Assembly (NCBI GenBank): GCA_037176725.1
Contig: JAZBRS010000026.1
Coordinates: 97,137,501 to 97,201,500, forward strand
Source: Posidonia oceanica
Lineage: Eukaryota; Streptophyta; Magnoliopsida; Alismatales; Posidoniaceae
Direction of reading: 5' to 3'
DNA: 64,000 nucleotides
Part shown: positions 25,543-36,332 of the stretch, piece after piece
Layout: each line of letters starts with the position of its first letter
Numbering within the stretch: position 1 is the first letter of the stretch
Position numbers and translations under genes: made by a program
Notes under the pieces: model-generated
What the model was told of the DNA's origin: nothing
Databases searched by the model: none
Seen by the model: the letters and a program-made list of their open reading frames with translations, nothing else

Positions 25543-26817
25543 TCATTCATCCAAGCTAGACCGCACCCTCTTGGAGCTCCCGGCATCACTAAATAGAGGA
25601 CCACTAGGTGGGACCTTGCAGATGGGCCATGTTGCTTGCACCTCAGCAATATATCCAGCAGTACAATCCGAGCCAGGCACCGCAGCTATGTCAGTAGATC
25701 TTATTCCACCTCTCATAAGCTGGGTTAGCTCCTCAGTCATCACTGAAGAGTTGAGCGGATAAGATTGGAATCTCTCGGGCATGTGGCCCTCAGTGAATGC
25801 ATCCTGGTGAAGATCGAACTGTCGCAGCACCCGGATGGGATGAAACTCAACGCCCCCAGTAAACCCCGACAGGACGACCAACCGTGCGCTATTTCCGTTA
25901 AAGAACACGGTAAATGGATCCGCCGCGGTAGGGAGAATCCGCTAGACCACGGTGTCCCCAGTCAACCCCTCCAGCTTCTCATACTCCTCCTGGACACTCC
26001 CTATGGACCGGGCCCTGCCCAAAGCGACAGTAGCTTTCAAAAACAGGACGCTGAGGGTGGATAGCCATTGCCCCCATGTGGCAGGCCAGCCAGACCTGAA
26101 AGAGAGAGAATAACAGAGTCAGCAAAGTAGAAACAGATCAGGCCATCTGGACAGTTGCAATGAGCAGTTTACCTGAACCATGGCTGCACACCCGTGGAAG
26201 TGGCGACAGCAGTGTGAGACCTTGTCCAGCCCACAGAAGGTCTCTGCTAGAATCACCAGTGCCAGATCAATTTGTCGGGTTACTACAACCAAGGCTATCT
26301 CGGCCACCTCAACAGCGATAGCCAGCTGGCCATGGCCAAAGATCAGTTCACCAAGGAAGCGGGTGACGAACCCCCTAAGCCACAACTCGTCGCCCAAGGT
26401 GGCACGCCTCGGGATTGTCTGCTCAAAATATTCTAGGCAGATCCTAGGTGTCAGCCCCATAGTACGGATCAACCTTTCCGCACACTCCCCCGGAGTGAGG
26501 CCCGTCAACTGATGCAGGACGGACGCATAGCCCTCCCGTCTAATAAACACAGCAGGCCCTGACACTGGTGACAAGCTGCAGATCCGGCGTGCCTCCTCCA
26601 GGGTGGGCATCATTTCCACTAAGCCAAAGCGGAAAACATGGAGCGAGGGCTTCCAGAACCTCGCCGCAGCACAAAGGACGTGGCGACTGACTTCCACCTT
26701 GGCAATATTCAGTGTCCGGGAGGAAATGCCCCATAGCCGCAGCGTCTCACAATCGTCGGCAGTAAGACTTCTGATCCATGCCCGTAGTACCTCCAAGCAA
26801 TGAACTAGGGTGACCAA
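25543..26817 (-). pseudogene. PMD/DUF7745-like gene B, antisense to element 2, two exons
   Basis: Exon 1 (26,817 to 26,173, minus) is open and encodes phrases typical of the plant mobile domain / DUF7745 group: LRLWGIS, RFWKPSLHVFRFG, MPTLEEARRIC, and a FLGELIFGHGQLA helix. A 77-bp GT-AG intron (26,172-26,096) separates it from exon 2 (26,095 to 25,543), which begins VWLACHMG and contains RLVVLSGFTGGVEFHPIR and RSTDIAA. The same protein is encoded without the intron by 57,107-58,309. Exon 2 has a frameshift near 26,000 and a TAG for Trp (near 25,945), so the gene is broken. An upstream exon probably exists, since TTTTGTGTAG at about 26,833 looks like an acceptor. Its role is unknown: host PMD proteins such as MAIN/MAIL1 act in transposon silencing, and extra ORFs in either orientation are known in Tat elements. 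Confidence 0.75.
26096..26172 (-). other. 77-bp phase-0 GT-AG intron of PMD gene B
   Basis: The donor reads GTTCAG|GTAAAC and the acceptor CTCTCTCTTTCAG|GTCTGG on the minus strand. Joining gives V-Q-V-W, matching I-Q-V-W at the uninterrupted site of the sense copy (about 57,760-57,775). Confidence 0.85.
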
Positions 26818-27457
26818 AGTGGGAAAAGCCTACACAAAACAAATGCAAGGATCAGAATAGAGCCCAACAAACCAGGAAGAGTGAAAATGGGAGGGTTGGA
26901 CAGCAGCCTCGTCGAGCTGGCAGGAGCCCCCCACCATGGAAACCTAGGGTGTGATGGACCAATCATAGAAATCAAGAAAAAACAAGAGAAACCCACCATT
27001 TTGGAGAAAAATGGGAGAAGAGGTGGCCACAGGGTTCTTACGAGGCGTCTAGCACCCCCATGGGCTGTGGGGGGCATATAAATAGGTGCCCTAGAAATGC
27101 AGATCATGTGACACATGGGCAGGCCACTTGGTCTCGTGTTCAGCTCCCGCGTGGCGCTCCGCGCTTTTTATAGTAAAATTTCTAGCTGTGACTTAAGTTA
27201 ACTTAAGTCACCTACAACCCGTGGAACCTCCGAAAAAATGCAAAAAAGGCCACTTGCTTGATCATACAGACACATGCATTCAGTACAAGCACAAATACGC
27301 ATATCTTGCCATCCAAAAAGCTCCCCGGGCATCTTTTTTTTGCATTTCATATCCAGTTCAGTTTACAGTATCAAGAATGCAAACAGAGAATGAAAGCATA
27401 AAGAAAACAGTAGAATGCAAACAAGCCCAGCAAACAAAATTCCATGACTGTAGGCAC
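26818..27457 (-). other. Spacer between PMD genes A and B
   Basis: It lies between the stop of gene A (27,458) and exon 1 of gene B, minus-strand order A then B. An ORF at 27,116-26,805 minus could include a 5' exon of B but shows no domain. CTCCCGCGTGG at about 27,140 belongs to the word family seen in the LTR of element 2. The 27,200-27,450 part is A-rich with many GCAAA words. Confidence 0.4.
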
Positions 27458-29778
27458 TTAGTCCTCCTCGGACGAGTCAGGAGGCGGGGCGCCATGAACC
27501 CTCAGGAGACCTTCCCTGTCCTGCTTCCTTCGCAGTCTCCTAGCAAGCCTGGCTGCAACTGATCGAGATTGTGAGGGACCCGGCCTCGTGCTGCACTCCC
27601 CGGCAGGAAAGTCTGTGTCTGACACATCCGCCAAGGCGAAGTCCATGCTGAACTCCCCACTGGACTCAGTGTTGACGGCTGGACGGGAGCTGCTCCCCTG
27701 AAAGGCAAACATAAGGCATTTTAGCAAGCATTTATGGTGGGTTAAGCTGTTTGCATTTAATTCAAGCTTCTACCTCTGAAAGCCGTCGCTACCGCCTCCC
27801 TTGAGCCAAAAACCAGACATGTCAGAACAGGCAGGTATACATTCACAAGCAAATTTAAAGGCTACTCTACAGCTATTTTACCGAAGCAACTCGCATCTGC
27901 TGCATCCAATCCCACAACCGCACCTCGAAAGCCTGTACCCAAGGCAAAGAGTCAGAACGAGAAGATAGATATTACATTTATCAGACCCACAGCGATATTG
28001 GGGGTCCTTTACCTGACTCCAGCCTTCGTTGTACCACATCTGAGTCTAACCCTCCCGAAGATCCTCCGGGAACAAGTGCGGTTTGCTGACCTACTCGAAC
28101 CAATCCATGTACTCGTTGTGGGAGACCTCCCGGATGGTGAAACAGCTCCAGGCCATCGCCGACATGGCCAAAGCAGTCCTGGCAGCAGCCCGAGTCATGA
28201 TCTCGGACACCATATCAGTAAGCAGCGGCTTGGGGATGCTGAAATTCCGAGTGAACTGGTGGCGGACCCTCCTGGGGAGGTAGTAGGCATACCGCTTGAG
28301 GCAGAAGAACTGAACCTACACTCTCCTTAGCCTCCGGCCCGAGACCAAGGGAGCCCACTCCAAGGTCTCATACCTCTGAAAGGGATGCAGGTCCACCTGA
28401 AAGCAAAATAGAACAACCATCAGAATAGTTCTCCTAAGCAATTCATAAGCAGCTAATGCAAACTACAATTTAAAGCTCACGTCATCAGCATGGACAATAT
28501 CCAGGAGGTACCAGTACGACTCGTATCCGTACAGACCCGAGGCCGCCAAGTGATCCGGCTTGCACCACTACAGGGGAAGTGGAAGAAGCTTGGGACGAAG
28601 GCGGAAGAAGTAATGTCCCCGCTAGGAATGCTCCATCGCCCAGTACTGCGAGGCAAGCAAGCAAATATGTCAGTACAGCTAATAAATAAACAGAGCTGAA
28701 AGTATTGCCGAACGGAAGCAAATTTGACACTTACAGTGATCAAGGGGTACAGGCCCACGTACGATTGGTGGTTCTTGCAAACCACGTCGTCCAAGCTGCA
28801 CAAGAGATATGCATAGCTAGCGCCTCCCCAGTCATAGTGCCACAGCTCGCCCAGATCAGCTAGGTAGACAAGCCAGCCTGCGTGAACGTAGTATCCGGAC
28901 ACGTCACAGAAGACGACCCCTAGTAAGTCCAGCAGGAAGTGGCGAAGGACGAAGGATGCCTCCATCGAGCTAGGGGCTGGGTCTGGCCAGATCGCGCTCC
29001 ACTCTCGCAGCCATGACGCCCGAAAGTTGTAGGTCGAGCGCGTCTGATTCGGCACTAGCCTCCCTAGCAACTCAAGAACTCGGGCATATCCCAGAGCGTC
29101 GTTGCCCACTACGGGCTCTCCTCCGAAAGTCAGTCCTGACAACAGGGCCTAGTGCTCGGGCAGAATCGTCATCTCCCCGTACAGGAAGTGGAAGGTGTGC
29201 GTCTCGAACCGCCACCGCTCTACCAGAGCCCGGAAGAAGTTGTAGTGGCCGTCGATGGCTGGAATCCACAGAAAGCTGCCAAAGGGACTCTGATGCAGCA
29301 AAAAGTCCCGTAAAAAGTCCGGCAGGTGGTGAATGTGAGCCAACATCGGTGCCCAGCTGCACCGCATCACCCGACGGGGGTTCCCATCCTGTATAAGCGG
29401 CAGAACAGGTTAGAAAGGGGCAATGTGCATACGAAACGAGTGATTAACAGGGAAAGAGCTGCCTTACCTCAAACCAATCCTGGTCACAGATGTGGTCCCC
29501 GCTAAGCAGGCGGCCATCATAGTTTCCCACTTCCTGCCAAAAGTCCGAGGCATAAATCGGAAGCAGACGAAAGCAGAGACCAAAGTATAGATCAAAAAGC
29601 TGGGTTTTGAGTCTACCTCTAAGCGAATGGATGGACCTGGACTGGTGGAACCCTCCAGCGAGTCATCTGAGTTGGAAGCGCCCCCAGACACCCGGGACCT
29701 CGAGCTCGAGGCGCCGCTCGCACTAGCTCGCCTTGAACCAGACTGTAAAGCAAAATCAGGAGGCTCAGAGCAAATCAT
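27458..29778 (-). pseudogene. PMD gene A (plant mobile domain protein), antisense to element 2, at least six exons
   Basis: The diagnostic PMD (PF10536-type) phrase ERWRFETHTFHF..GEMTI is at about 29,210-29,160. It is followed by GLTFGGEPVVG and the helical segment DLLGVVFCDVSG...YDWGGASYAYLL (about 28,945-28,800). Clear introns with GT-AG ends, all phase 0, are 29,467-29,389 (79 bp), 28,734-28,646 (89 bp), 28,480-28,397 (84 bp) and 28,012-27,933 (80 bp). Another intron starts at 27,881 and ends at 27,698. Exons therefore run from about 29,560 to 29,468, 29,388-28,735, 28,645-28,481, 28,396-28,013, 27,932-27,882 and 27,697-27,458, with a Ser-rich first exon near 29,760-29,617. The last exon ends in an acidic PPDSSEED. 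Six in-frame stops were seen and all are TAG, so it is a pseudogene. It lies upstream of gene B on the same strand. Function of such element-borne PMD proteins is unknown. Confidence 0.78.
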
Positions 29779-30262
29779 TTTCTAAATGCAAAAGAAAAAC
29801 ACATGAACAGCATTTATTTCACGGAGTAGTGCCCAGCCTAGGCGGGATCATGCATATGCAAATACAAACAACAGGCGTGCCGCAAGAACATCACGGGTGC
29901 ATGTGAATCAGGCAAATGATAGTACAAGCATACTTTATCAAGTATTTAAACAAATACTTGTATTTAAAATGCAACCAGATCAAGCACAAATACCCCCAAG
30001 TTTGATAGAAAAATCAGAACACAGTTCATGGCAATCAAATACACAGGCAAATTTAGAATTTCAAATGCAAAGGCATTTAGCCAGGTTGGCATGCCACATT
30101 CAACAAGGAAAGATCAGAGATCTGATTTACACCCAGCATAGCATACAAGCAAATCAGGAAGGCAATATCTAGATCTAATCATGTGTGCACAAGCGTGTTC
30201 ATAGCACATATATGAGCATTCAAACAAGGATGGCATACAACAAGTCCAAGCAAAAAAAAATC
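29779..30262. other. Unassigned A-rich junction between PMD gene A and element 4
   Basis: AT-rich, with many GCAAAT words, a run of nine A at 30,252-30,260, and no coding signal. It ends where gag-like sequence of element 4 begins. It probably belongs to the 3' region of element 2 or upstream of gene A. No LTR end is visible. Confidence 0.4.
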
Positions 30263-30650
30263 CAGCAGTAGGGTGGGTGTCAAAAGTGACATTAGGTATG
30301 CTGAGTTGCAGGATCGATGGGGGACCAAAATCAAGCGGCTGGGACACAGATTGTCCATGAGGCGGAGGTCCTAAGGTGAAATTCGCCACAACAGGGTGGG
30401 TGTCAAAAGTGACATTACCCTGGGAAGGAGGAGTCAGTGGCGTCTCTGGAGCATGGGCGGTGGTTACCAAGACAGTCTCGGCAATCGGGTCCAGCGGAGC
30501 CTGCCATTGCCCCACAAAATAGGAGGGAGGTAGCTATACCAAAGAAGGAGACATTGGCACAGAGGGAGTCAATGAGGGAGCCGAAGGGACCGAAAGAGGG
30601 GTCGCCTCCGGGGCAATAGGGACCTAGGAATCACCAACAAATTGGGCCAT
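30263..30650 (-). pseudogene. Element 4: gag N-terminal stub
   Basis: The ATG at 30,650 (MAQFVGDS) is the same as in element 1, with a TAG at codon 9. The Pro-rich arm reads on to about 30,295, where homology to element 1 position 10,632 ends. The last 32 bp (30,263-30,294) repeat a phrase found again near 30,390 (GGGTGGGTGTCAAAAGTGAC), a local duplication at the breakpoint. The rest of gag-pol is absent. Confidence 0.75.
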
Positions 30651-31782
30651 CGCTAACCGAGAACGGGTGATCACAGGGCTACGGCAAGGAGCAAGAGGGC
30701 GAATCCTAGGAGGAGCTATTATCGCGAAGGCAAAGTAGCTCAGACGGGGGATGATCGGAAGCAAGGGTCGCAATAGGGGCATCAGTAAGGGAAAGCACTC
30801 AAGCTCCAGCTAAGGAACTCGTTCACTGACCTCTACGCGAAAGGCAAGCAAATAACAAGGGATTAGAACTCGAAAGTAAAATGCAAATGCTTTGATGTAT
30901 GACATGAATGCAGATGTATGCTTTCTAGCATGCTCTCCCTCACCAATCTAGGGTGTCCTAGTAGGTAGTCTACTTCGGACGCTCCTGGGTGTATGGGTCG
31001 CCAACTCAGGCTAGAAAAAGTAGGCCCCATGTCTTAATCCTGGCCCAAAGCTCAGGTGGTGACGTGGTGGTGCATAGGTGGTACCCTCCACTAACATCGA
31101 CGTGACCCCCTGACAAGGGGGGACAGACCGATCTACTCACACCATGCCAAAGCACTGGGGGCGAGAGACCGGGACTATGCTTCTCATACTGTAGGTGGAC
31201 TCAGATGAGAAGAATGCATGCCCTATATGATGCTTTATGCAAATGCTTTGCGTTTTATCTTGAGCATTTTATTAACTCAAGGGGGTGCAGGTGTGTTGCA
31301 GTCTCTAGTTGCTCCTAGTGGTTCCTTTTACTTGTTATTTTTAGTTAGCCATGGGGGAAGCAATCAGTCTCTAATTGTCCTTAGGCTTAATGCAAAAAGG
31401 AGAAGAAAATCACCCAATCATGGCAAGCAGACATCATACATCATTGCAAAAGGCATGAGCATGGCATGTGCATGTATATGTGGACATGATAGTGAAGAGA
31501 AAACACTTATCATATCAAAAAGCAAGTATGCATGGTATGTGTGTACATGGTGACATAGTATTTGTGTAAAACAAAACACATATCACACAAAAAGCATGCA
31601 TAGTGCGCCAAGCAAGTATTTAGGCATGTGATGCAGGAAAATAGAGCAGCGCAAGCAATCATGGCATAAAGCAGGTAAATAAACAAGCAAACAGGTAAGC
31701 AAGTAAGGTGAGCAGAAGCAAAAGGCAAGCAAAACACAGAAGCAAGAGGCGAGAAGGCCAAGACGAAAGCCAGAGTCTGTTC
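30651..31782 (-). other. Element 4: 5' leader
   Basis: Nearly identical to the element 1 leader over 30,651-31,290 (partner 10,988-11,654) except for a 27-bp loss near 31,080 between GGTGG repeats. The part 31,291-31,782 has no counterpart attached to element 1. The conserved leader block is at about 30,860-31,240. No gene is seen. Confidence 0.75.
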
Positions 31783-31800
31783 TCCCTAGCGGAGTCGCCA
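31783..31800 (-). promoter_or_regulatory. Element 4 primer binding site (tRNA-Arg)
   Basis: The minus strand reads TGGCGACTCCGCTAGGGA, one base away from the complement of the tRNA-Arg(ACG) 3' end and one base from the LTR end at 31,802. Confidence 0.82.
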
Positions 31801-31801
31801 C

Positions 31802-34800
31802 TGTAGTAATCCTAAATTCTGATCGTCCATGCACGATGCCAAAGCTCACGTGCACCGATCCAAATAGGCTCACTATATGCGGTAGGATCCGAGGGAAGAA
31901 ACTTGACTCGAAAACACTGGTAAAAAGAAAAAAAAGAAAATGATAAGACAAATCAGAGTCGCCACTAGGTCTATTTAATTGGGAGACAGGGAAAACCGAG
32001 GGTAATGCATGGAAAGACATGCAAAACCGGATACAAAGAGGGGGCAAAGGGATGCGATGCGACACAATACAATGCTATGCTATGCTATGCTATGACTCGA
32101 GCCTAGGATAAAGGAAAGGTCGATGCGAGCCAAGAGAAAGGGCAAGGACTCCTGTTACGCACAGGGAAGGTGTTAGGCACCCCCGATACGTCCGAGAGTT
32201 GGTCTTTCTTAGGCAATCTCGCGCTCTAATGCAGGGAAATGCTAGCCTAATGCCTAAATGCAATGAATGTCTGCTTACCATGCATGGGAAATAAACATGC
32301 TATCTATGTGCTCAGCAACGCTGCTAGTGTTCCGAACCGGGCAGACCCTAACTCGTGAGAACTCCTACGTAGTAAGCATCATAGCCCTAATGCAAATGCA
32401 GGTGATAAAACAAAGCTACAGGGAAAACCAGGCAATGCAAAGGACATGTAAGGGATAAAGCAAAAGCAGGCGCGGGAAACGATGCAAGAGCGTGGAAAAT
32501 AATGCAAGGGCACAGAAAATGAGGCAAAAGCGGGGGAAAACAATGCAAGGGTGCGGAAAACGATGCAAACGCAAGGCGTGAAACCAAAACAGGGGTCAGA
32601 TAGCATGCATAGGGGTTGCAGTAGGCATCAGGAGAAATAAAATGTGGAAAACGACGAGCAAAGCAAAATCGGCATTTTAAAATCGGCTTCAGGCAGGCTG
32701 CAAGCGTTGGATGCTGGCATTGCCAGCGTCCAACACCTACTGGAGGCAGACAGCATGCAAATTTTGGAAAAAGATGCATTCTAGCTACATGAGTGCAATG
32801 CAAATGCAGAAATGTAGTAGAATGGGTGCATGACATGCAGGACAAACATGGCAACAAGACAGAAACAGATTCAAAGCAAGAGGCAAGCTAAGATAGCAAT
32901 CAAAGCAAGTAGGGCGTTGGACGCCCGTGGGCATGGCGTCCAACGTTAGACGCCAGAGAGGCTGGCGTCCAACACAAACCAGAAGGGACAGCAAGGCAAA
33001 CAGGCATATAGATCATAAACAATACATGGAAGCATGCATTCAGACTACTGTAAGCAAGCAAGGACTAAGCATGCAAGCATAGAACACAAAAGAAACCCAA
33101 AAAAACATTACTTGCAGCATGTGCCAGGCATGAAGCTCAACCAGAGAGTTGGACGTGAGCTAATCCGGCGTCCAACATTGGACGCCCAGACCAGCAGCGT
33201 ACAACGCACTGGGATGCACAAACACACAAGAGACTTGCATAAAATTAGCAAATAAACCTAGAGAGCTGAGGATCAGATGCTAAAGAAGGCTAAGCAAGCA
33301 AAAGAACATAGGAATCATGCATACATGCAAATTAGAGCAATATGCAAACCTTAAAAGCCTATGCTAATGAGCAGAGATGTTAGACGCTGGTGACAGCAGC
33401 GTCCAACATAGGATGCTGAAGCCCCCAGCGTCCAACACCTGCAGAATGCCAACTTACCTACTAAAGGGGGAGCTGAGCTCTAAACCCCACCTAGTATGCA
33501 TGCAAGCTACTGATGGCATGCCAGATCAAAGAGGAGCATTCATAGCAAGCATATAATCCAAGGAAAGCAAGAAAGGAAGAATATGCATGGAAATGAAGAT
33601 AAAAAAGCTAAGAAAAATAGCATGCAACTTAAGAGGATGCTAGCAAACCTAAGCATGGTTGCCATAGGGGCCAGGCATCTCTAAGCAAGCATGAATCATG
33701 AATAAACATCAAAACAGGCAAGGTGCAAGCATGGCAGCAAATATGAGTTAGCAGACATGTTGGACGCGGCTCACCCAGGCGTCCAACGCAGGCAGACAGC
33801 AAGATGACTTAGATCATGCAAAAAGGATTCAAGACATGATCAAAACAAAAAGCAAACATGGCATAGCATCTGAAGACATGTAAGGAAGGCATACAGCATG
33901 GATTCACAAAAGAACAAGCAATAGCAAAGCATGAAAGACTTCAAAACAAAGGCAAAGGAAAACATGGCGTGACATGGTGTTGGATGCTGGCTACTGCCAC
34001 GTCCAACGTTGGACACACCAGTCTGGGCATCCAACACACTGAAGGTCGTTCCAGCTAAGCGAGGCTGCCAAAATGATCCAAAACTCCAAGAAAACTTGCT
34101 AATAAGCAAGAGTGATTGACAACAAGCATGGTGGTATGCTTAGTGCCAAGATTAGGCGGGTGGATTGCTCCACCCACCTCCTCCTCCTCATCACCGGAAA
34201 ACGAAGCAATGGAGGGGTGTATGCTGTGCAAAAGCGCATGGAAAGCATGGGGAAACACTCTAACTATCATGCACTAGCCTAAGGGATGGAAGACCAACCT
34301 TTTTGCAGCCTGGAACGGCGGTTCGACCTCCTCCACCGGTGCTACGAAAGTAGCGGTAGAGCTCACTCAGGCGAGGTCGCACGGCCAGCTGGAGGCACCA
34401 GAGAGGTCGGTGAAGGGTCAAGGACGGAGATGGATCTTCACTCTTCGCTCTGGAGTGGTTGAATTCTCTCTCTCACAAGTGTGGTGAATGCTGGAATGAG
34501 GAGAAGGAGGCTATTTTGTTGGGTTGCTACATGGGTTCAAGTGCACAACGGCAGCGGTTGTAGAGGAATTTGCAGGTGATTGCAGGTGGTGTCAGAGGCT
34601 CTGGGTGAGAGGGAGGCACGAGGGATGTTAGGAGTGTGGCAGGGGCTTGTCAGAAGGCCGGCGAAGTCACGGCAGTGGCTGGCAGGAGCGGCTGTTGGCA
34701 GTGAGGGCAGAGAGAGCGGAAAACGGGTTGAGGAAGAAAAGATGGTAGTAAGTGTAGTAACTCAACCTTGGTAGCTAGTGGATGACCTCGAGTGCATGAG

Positions 34801-35179
34801 GGGATGGGTAGTAAGTGCGTGCGGGCGGTGGAGTTGACGGGAGGTGAGCTGAGGGCGGCAGAACAGCCGCTGCTGCAACCGAGTCGTTGGACGCTAGAGT
34901 AGAAGGCGTCCAACATTGGATGCTAGCACAGGGCACATCCAACATTGGACGCTGCCTATTCCAGCGTACAACACACCCAGGAGGCAAAAGCTGTAATGGG
35001 CTTGGGCTTGGGCTTTAAAAGGGTTTAAAAATGTGTAAAAGGCTTTGAGGTTTAGGTGAGGTTTTAGGCTTGGTTTTGGGGTAGAAATAGGTTAGTCTAA
35101 AAGGAGTGCCATTCCAGAGTCCACACAAGCCTGAAGGAGAAATCACCAACTTCCGGGTTGTCAAAATGGGGTGTCTACA
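31802..35179 (-). mobile_element. Element 4: 5' LTR (3,378 bp)
   Basis: The minus-strand start is TGTAGACACCCCATTTTGAC at 35,179 and the end TTACTACA at 31,802, followed by one base and the primer site. Conserved minus-strand blocks are GGTGCCTAACACC at 32,140-32,185, TGGCGACTCTG at 31,954-31,964, and the block with GTTCGGAACAC near 32,325. The U5 end (GAGCTTTGGCATCGTGCATGG) is shared with the LTR at 36,333-38,928, while the U3 parts differ. It contains thirteen near-constant 29-bp dyad modules. Flank bases at 35,180-35,184 (ATTAG) would be the target duplication. No 3' LTR partner is in the window. Confidence 0.85.
32706..34972. repeat. Thirteen 29-bp dyad modules: GTTGGACGC - N11 - GCGTCCAAC
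   Basis: Modules lie at 32,706-32,734, 32,916-32,944, 32,945-32,973, 33,148-33,176, 33,177-33,205, 33,379-33,407, 33,408-33,436, 33,759-33,787, 33,979-34,007, 34,008-34,035 (28 bp), 34,886-34,914, 34,915-34,943 and 34,944-34,972. The nine-base arms are inverted copies with mostly C-to-T or G-to-A changes; the 11-base core differs in every copy. Neighbouring modules abut without spacer as pairs or a triplet. Several cores extend the stem (for example TGGC-ATT-GCCA in the first). Confidence 0.9.
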
Positions 35180-36332
35180 ATTAGCATCTCATTGCATATC
35201 ATCATATAGCTTTCTTGTATCCTCCATAGAGTCAGTCCTAGTATTGCATTTCATCATCACATAGACATCGTGCGCTTAGGATTCGAACCCCTGGTTCACG
35301 CATTGCTTAAAGTGATATCTTCAGCACCCGCAACTCTACGCAGTTCGCATCGCCTAAGATAACACCCGCGGTAGTGCGCGACCAAGATCATTTTCTCGAT
35401 TTCGTGTGCTCGACGTCCCACTATGTATATGCTACATCTCACTACATAACATTGCATTCTTATTGCATTTCATCATCACACAGACATCGCATGCTTAGGA
35501 TTTGAACCCCTGGTTCGCGCATTGCTTAAAGTGATATCTTCAGCACCCGCAACTCTACGTAGTTCGCATTGCCTAAGATAACATTTGCAGTAGTGCGTGA
35601 CCAGGATCGTTTTCTCGATTTCGTGTGCCCGACCTCCCACTGTTTATACACTGCATTTCACTGCATAACATTTGCATTCTTATTGCGCTGCTACTCCTCT
35701 GTAGTCATTACCCCAATTCCCGCATTCCGTTTCCCAGACATGGCGTGCTTAGGAAACCGAACCGCTGATCGTGCATTACTTAAAGTGACATGTTCAGCAC
35801 TTGCAACTCTACGCAGTTCACCCACCTAAGATGACACCGGCGATAGTGCACGACCAGGATCGCTTCCTTGGCATTACGTGCCCGCCATTGCATGCACATC
35901 CACTGCATCTTACTTTCAGCCTTTACTTTCGGCATTTGCATCGCCTACACCTACAGCAAAAGCTTGGCAAATGGCACACCCCATCGACTGGCCTTCCTAC
36001 ATTGCCCAGTGACACCCCTTGCATTGCATTGCATTTTCTGCCTTTTTCGCGTGCATTTATCACCCACTTTCCCCTAGTAGGAGTACCGCGCAATGAGCAT
36101 TAGCGTAGGCATCACATCTGCATTAGCACCGTACACTAGTCTTCGCATTGGCACAGCATCCTAATGTTCACATTCATCTGCATTCGGCAACGAGTCATGA
36201 TTTTTGGTGCATCCACCGAATAAGTGACTCATGCCTACAGTAAAATTGGCCTCGTATCGGTGTTAGGAGGGGTGTCTTGTCAACCCTGAGCCATAGTCTC
36301 GCTACGCTTGACCTCACTCAGGGAGGGGCATC
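35180..36332 (+). other. Element 5: end of 3' untranslated region with 220-255 bp repeats
   Basis: Three copies of a unit containing CTTAGGATT, GAACCCCTGGTTC, TTCAGCACCCGCAACTCTACG and GATCGTTTTC start near 35,235, 35,455 and 35,700. The last part (36,180-36,310: CGAATAAGTGACTCA then GGGGTGTCTTGTCAACCCTG) matches the end of element 3's internal region (60,850-60,941). This is therefore the 3' end of a plus-strand element whose gag-pol is missing; element 4 abuts it at 35,179. Confidence 0.7.
36320..36332 (+). promoter_or_regulatory. Polypurine tract of element 5
   Basis: AGGGAGGGGCATC directly precedes the LTR start at 36,333. Its position and purine run fit the plus-strand primer of an LTR element. 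Confidence 0.65.

Noticed and set aside
25543..29778. PMD genes A and B as sense genes of element 4 (minus)
   Set aside because: Not excluded, but less likely: introns would have been lost from a sense position, and CTCCCGCGTG words typical of element 2 lie among them.
32706..34972. CRISPR-like array from 29-bp repeats
   Set aside because: In CRISPR the repeat is constant and spacers lie between repeats; here the constant parts are inverted arms within each module and the setting is a plant LTR.
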